Source: Diacronema lutheri
Lineage: Eukaryota > Haptophyta > Pavlovophyceae > Pavlovales > Pavlovaceae
Assembly: GCA_019448385.1 (NCBI GenBank)
Contig: JAGTXO010000004.1
Coordinates: forward strand, 248,001 to 312,000
Direction: 5' to 3'
DNA: 64,000 nucleotides
Shown here: positions 62,051 to 64,000 of the stretch, piece after piece
Layout of the letters: the number at the start of each line of letters is the position of its first letter
How positions within the stretch are numbered: position 1 is the stretch's first letter
Notes under the pieces: model-generated
What the model saw: the letters and a program-made list of their open reading frames with translations, nothing else
What the model was told of the DNA's origin: nothing
The model's database searches: none
Translations under genes and position numbers: made by a program

Positions 62051-63520
62051 TTACAGCTCGTCGCGCGACCGCGGCGGCGCGCGCGACGCGAGCGCCTCGA
62101 GCATCTCGCGCGCGGCCGCGCCGACGGCGGCCGGGCTGAAGTGCGCAACCATGTCCTCTCGCGCCCTGCGCCCGCGCGCGACCGCGTCCGCCCGGTCCTC
62201 CACCACCTGCCGCATCCGCTCGCGCAGGTGCGCCACGCTCGGCTCTGCCCACAGGTGGCCCTCCGCGCGGATGGTGGCGTCGTCGGTCGCGACGGGCACG
62301 AGCCTCTCAATGCGCACGGGGTACGAATTGGCCTCGTGCATGAAAGCCGTCGGCCCCGACCAGTTGGTCGCGATCGTCGGGAGGCTCATTGACATGGCTT
62401 CGGCGTGGGGCCGGCCCCAGCCCTCTCCGCGGCTAGGAAGAACGAAGGCGTCCGCCGCGGCATACAGCCTGGGCAGCTCGTCCGCGCTCAGCTCACGATC
62501 CACCACGCGCACCAGCGCGAGCGCCGCCGCCGTCGCCGCCGCCGCCCCACCGCCACCGCCTTCGCCGTCGCCGCCAGAGCTGAGCGACGCGGCGAACTCG
62601 CGTACCGTGCGCGCAATGTCGGCGGTTGAGTGGAAGGCGCTCGTTTTCAGCACGAGCAGCACGCGTCGATGCGTGCATGCCGCTCGCGCACTCGCGCTCT
62701 GTCCGTCGCCCTCCGGCGCGCACGCGCGCGCGGCGCCAAACTCGTCGAGGAACGCGCGCAGCAGCACGTCCCACCCTTTCCGCGCTTCCCACTTGAAGAC
62801 GGAAAGGAAGACGAAGGGGCGCTGGGCGACGAGCTCCGCTCCGCCTTCGCCGAGAAACTTCGCCAGCGGTAGGGGCTCGTGCCTCGCAGCGTCGAACCAA
62901 TCGACGTCGACGGGCTCGGCAAGCGCGCGCAGCTTGGCGGGCTCGACGCCTGCGCGCGCAAATGAGTCGACGTTGAAGGCTGTGGGCACCCACACCTCGT
63001 CCAGTCGGTTGACGCGCAGCACCCAATCCGCTGGCAGCCGGTCGCTCTCGTACATCGTGCGGCCGACCGCGAGCGCGGCGCCGCGCGGCGGGCACGGTGC
63101 GACCTCGTCCCAGCCGGGGAAGCGGGAGGGGACCCACGCGTCGGGTGTTGAGTGGCAGATGGCGAGGAGGCGAGCGCCGCGAGGCGCGCGTCGCTGTGCG
63201 ATGCGCTCGAGCTCGCGCAGCCGCGCCTCGCCCAGCCCGGCAATGAACGAATCGCTTGGCGGCTCGGCAAACTGCGCGATGCGGAGCGTCGGCACATGGC
63301 GCGCGAGCTCGAGGGCAAACACGAGCGCCTCGGAGGAGTAGCCGCCGCCCGAGAGGAAGGGCGCCATCCAGATGACGTCCCATCCTGCGAGCGCGGACGC
63401 GCCCGGACGCGCCGCACCTGATTGCGCAGCGCACGAGAGGAGCGTGCACCACATCGTGGCTGGCCACAATGTGGCCGGCCACGATGCTCTCACCGCCGTC
63501 CGCGCCGCCGTCCGCGCCAT
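62051..63520 (-). CDS. Glycosyltransferase, GT4-like (GT-B fold), secretory leader
   Basis: This is a single exon of 489 residues. The N-terminus is Ala-rich and weakly hydrophobic (TLWPATMWCTLLSCAAQSGA), followed by WDVIWMAPFLSGGGYSSEAL, the GT-B start. Middle: RVNRLDEVWVPTAFNVDSFA and FLSVFKWEARKGWDVLLRAF (the sugar-nucleotide loop with K-x-E-x-R-K-G). C-terminal: LYAAADAFVLPSRGEGWGRP with HAEAMSMSLPTIATNWSGPT, the E-x7-E motif of retaining GT1/GT4 enzymes. An alternative start is the Met at 63454. The sugar donor is unknown. It runs in tandem upstream of the GSK3 gene and lies head-to-head with the secreted protein at 63615. Confidence 0.85.
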   Translation of the reverse strand: MARTAARTAVRASWPATLWPATMWCTLLSCAAQSGAARPGASALAGWDVIWMAPFLSGGGYSSEALVFALELARHVPTLRIAQFAEPPSDSFIAGLGEARLRELERIAQRRAPRGARLLAICHSTPDAWVPSRFPGWDEVAPCPPRGAALAVGRTMYESDRLPADWVLRVNRLDEVWVPTAFNVDSFARAGVEPAKLRALAEPVDVDWFDAARHEPLPLAKFLGEGGAELVAQRPFVFLSVFKWEARKGWDVLLRAFLDEFGAARACAPEGDGQSASARAACTHRRVLLVLKTSAFHSTADIARTVREFAASLSSGGDGEGGGGGAAAATAAALALVRVVDRELSADELPRLYAAADAFVLPSRGEGWGRPHAEAMSMSLPTIATNWSGPTAFMHEANSYPVRIERLVPVATDDATIRAEGHLWAEPSVAHLRERMRQVVEDRADAVARGRRAREDMVAHFSPAAVGAAAREMLEALASRAPPRSRDEL

Positions 63521-63614
63521 GCTGGCCAGAAGTCCGGAATACTCCGGATCTATCTTCGTTACGCTGCCCACCCGTGCACCCTTTCCGTTTCTCTCGCGGT
63601 TGCCCGAGAGAGGC

Positions 63615-64000
63615 ATGCGGCTCGCTCTGGCGCTGAGCGTGCTGCTCGCGCTCGCCGCGGGCGAGCAGGTGCTTGGTCCGGGCGACGTGGCGCTCATCGG
63701 ATTCAACGCACGCGCCACCCCGGACCTCATCTGCATGTGGGTCCTGACGAACGTCGAGGCAGGCACGCAGATCAGCATCGCGGGTGTGGGGCTCGACTCG
63801 TGGGTCGCGACGTACGCGGCCGATGGGGATATCGGCGCGGGAGAGGTGATCTGTCTCAACGATTTGTCGCAGCCGCTGACCACGAACGGCGAGGTGATTG
63901 GCGCGCCAATCGTCGCCACGGCGCCCAAGCGTGCGATGCGCCGCGGCGAGCGTGCGCTTCTGTTTGGCGGCATCCCGTCGGTCGAGCACAGCTCGCAGAC
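63615..64000 (+). CDS. Secreted protein, N-terminal part, runs off the right edge
   Basis: The frame opens with a clear signal peptide (MRLALALSVLLALAAG) and continues EQVLGPGDVALIGFNARATP, then LICMWVLTNVEAGTQISIAG and VGLDSW. This follows the extracellular domain pattern LxxGDIAFxGxN...D.F.F..L.....GT.I.FTDxGW found in many bacterial and algal secreted proteins. No stop appears before the window ends. The function is unknown. Confidence 0.72.
   Translation, partial: MRLALALSVLLALAAGEQVLGPGDVALIGFNARATPDLICMWVLTNVEAGTQISIAGVGLDSWVATYAADGDIGAGEVICLNDLSQPLTTNGEVIGAPIVATAPKRAMRRGERALLFGGIPSVEHSSQ

Noticed and set aside
63388-63420. 33-bp GTGCGGCGCG...CGCAG stretch in the glycosyltransferase as an intron
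   Set aside because: It is shorter than any plausible intron here (others are 86 bp or longer, apart from the uncertain 66-bp case) and is in frame, so I keep it as coding.

Overview
The window is nuclear DNA of a very GC-rich, compact eukaryotic genome, most likely a unicellular alga. Spliceosomal introns, eukaryote-only proteins (proteasome Rpn11, exportin-T, Naa50, DCAF7, DCUN1, Nup42, GSK3) and plastid-style leaders next to a plant-type DAHP synthase support this. Very high GC3, short introns opening with GTGCGCGC, PPSP-rich secreted proteins and a selenoprotein fit a haptophyte (perhaps Pavlovales) or a pelagophyte. I cannot fix the lineage from sequence alone.

Layout. 1-5.6 kb: a giant secreted proline/serine-repeat protein (minus strand) that runs off the left edge. 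5.7-15.7 kb: cysteinyl-tRNA synthetase, a type I membrane protein, a SelW-like selenoprotein with its SECIS element, a membrane protein, an F-box protein, an RCC1-R3H fusion and an SDR remnant. 15.7-36.1 kb: JMJD7-like hydroxylase, class I fumarase, Naa50, an AGC kinase, a DUF2817 peptidase-like protein, a coiled-coil/EF-hand protein, DCAF7, a DHRS1-like SDR, TruB, a hydroxylysine-kinase-like protein, a DnaJ membrane protein, a TMEM41/VTT protein, a SET protein, a sialidase-like frame and class II DAHP synthase. 36.6-48.5 kb: exportin-T, MINDY-4, a small plastid-like membrane protein, Rpn11, Nup42 and DCUN1. 48.5-54.5 kb: one gene joining ankyrin repeats, an anoctamin (TMEM16) and a choline-transporter-like (CTL/SLC44) protein. 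54.5-57.7 kb: an inverted-repeat element carrying a Tc1/mariner-like transposase remnant and gene-like cargo with a 413-bp tandem duplication. 57.8-64 kb: a secreted tandem ClpS-like protein, a ceramidase/CREST membrane protein, a GSK3 kinase, a glycosyltransferase and the start of a secreted protein.

Most genes lie in head-to-head pairs with only 15-134 bp between start codons, so shared bidirectional promoters are probable. There are no operons. Several proteins belong to ubiquitin/NEDD8 and proteasome biology (F-box, DCAF7, MINDY-4, DCUN1, Rpn11), but nothing shows that they form one pathway. The most notable items are the ANK-TMEM16-CTL fusion, the selenoprotein whose intron splits the CxxU motif, the inverted-repeat element with captured gene segments, and the uniform GTGCGCGC 5' splice-site signature.
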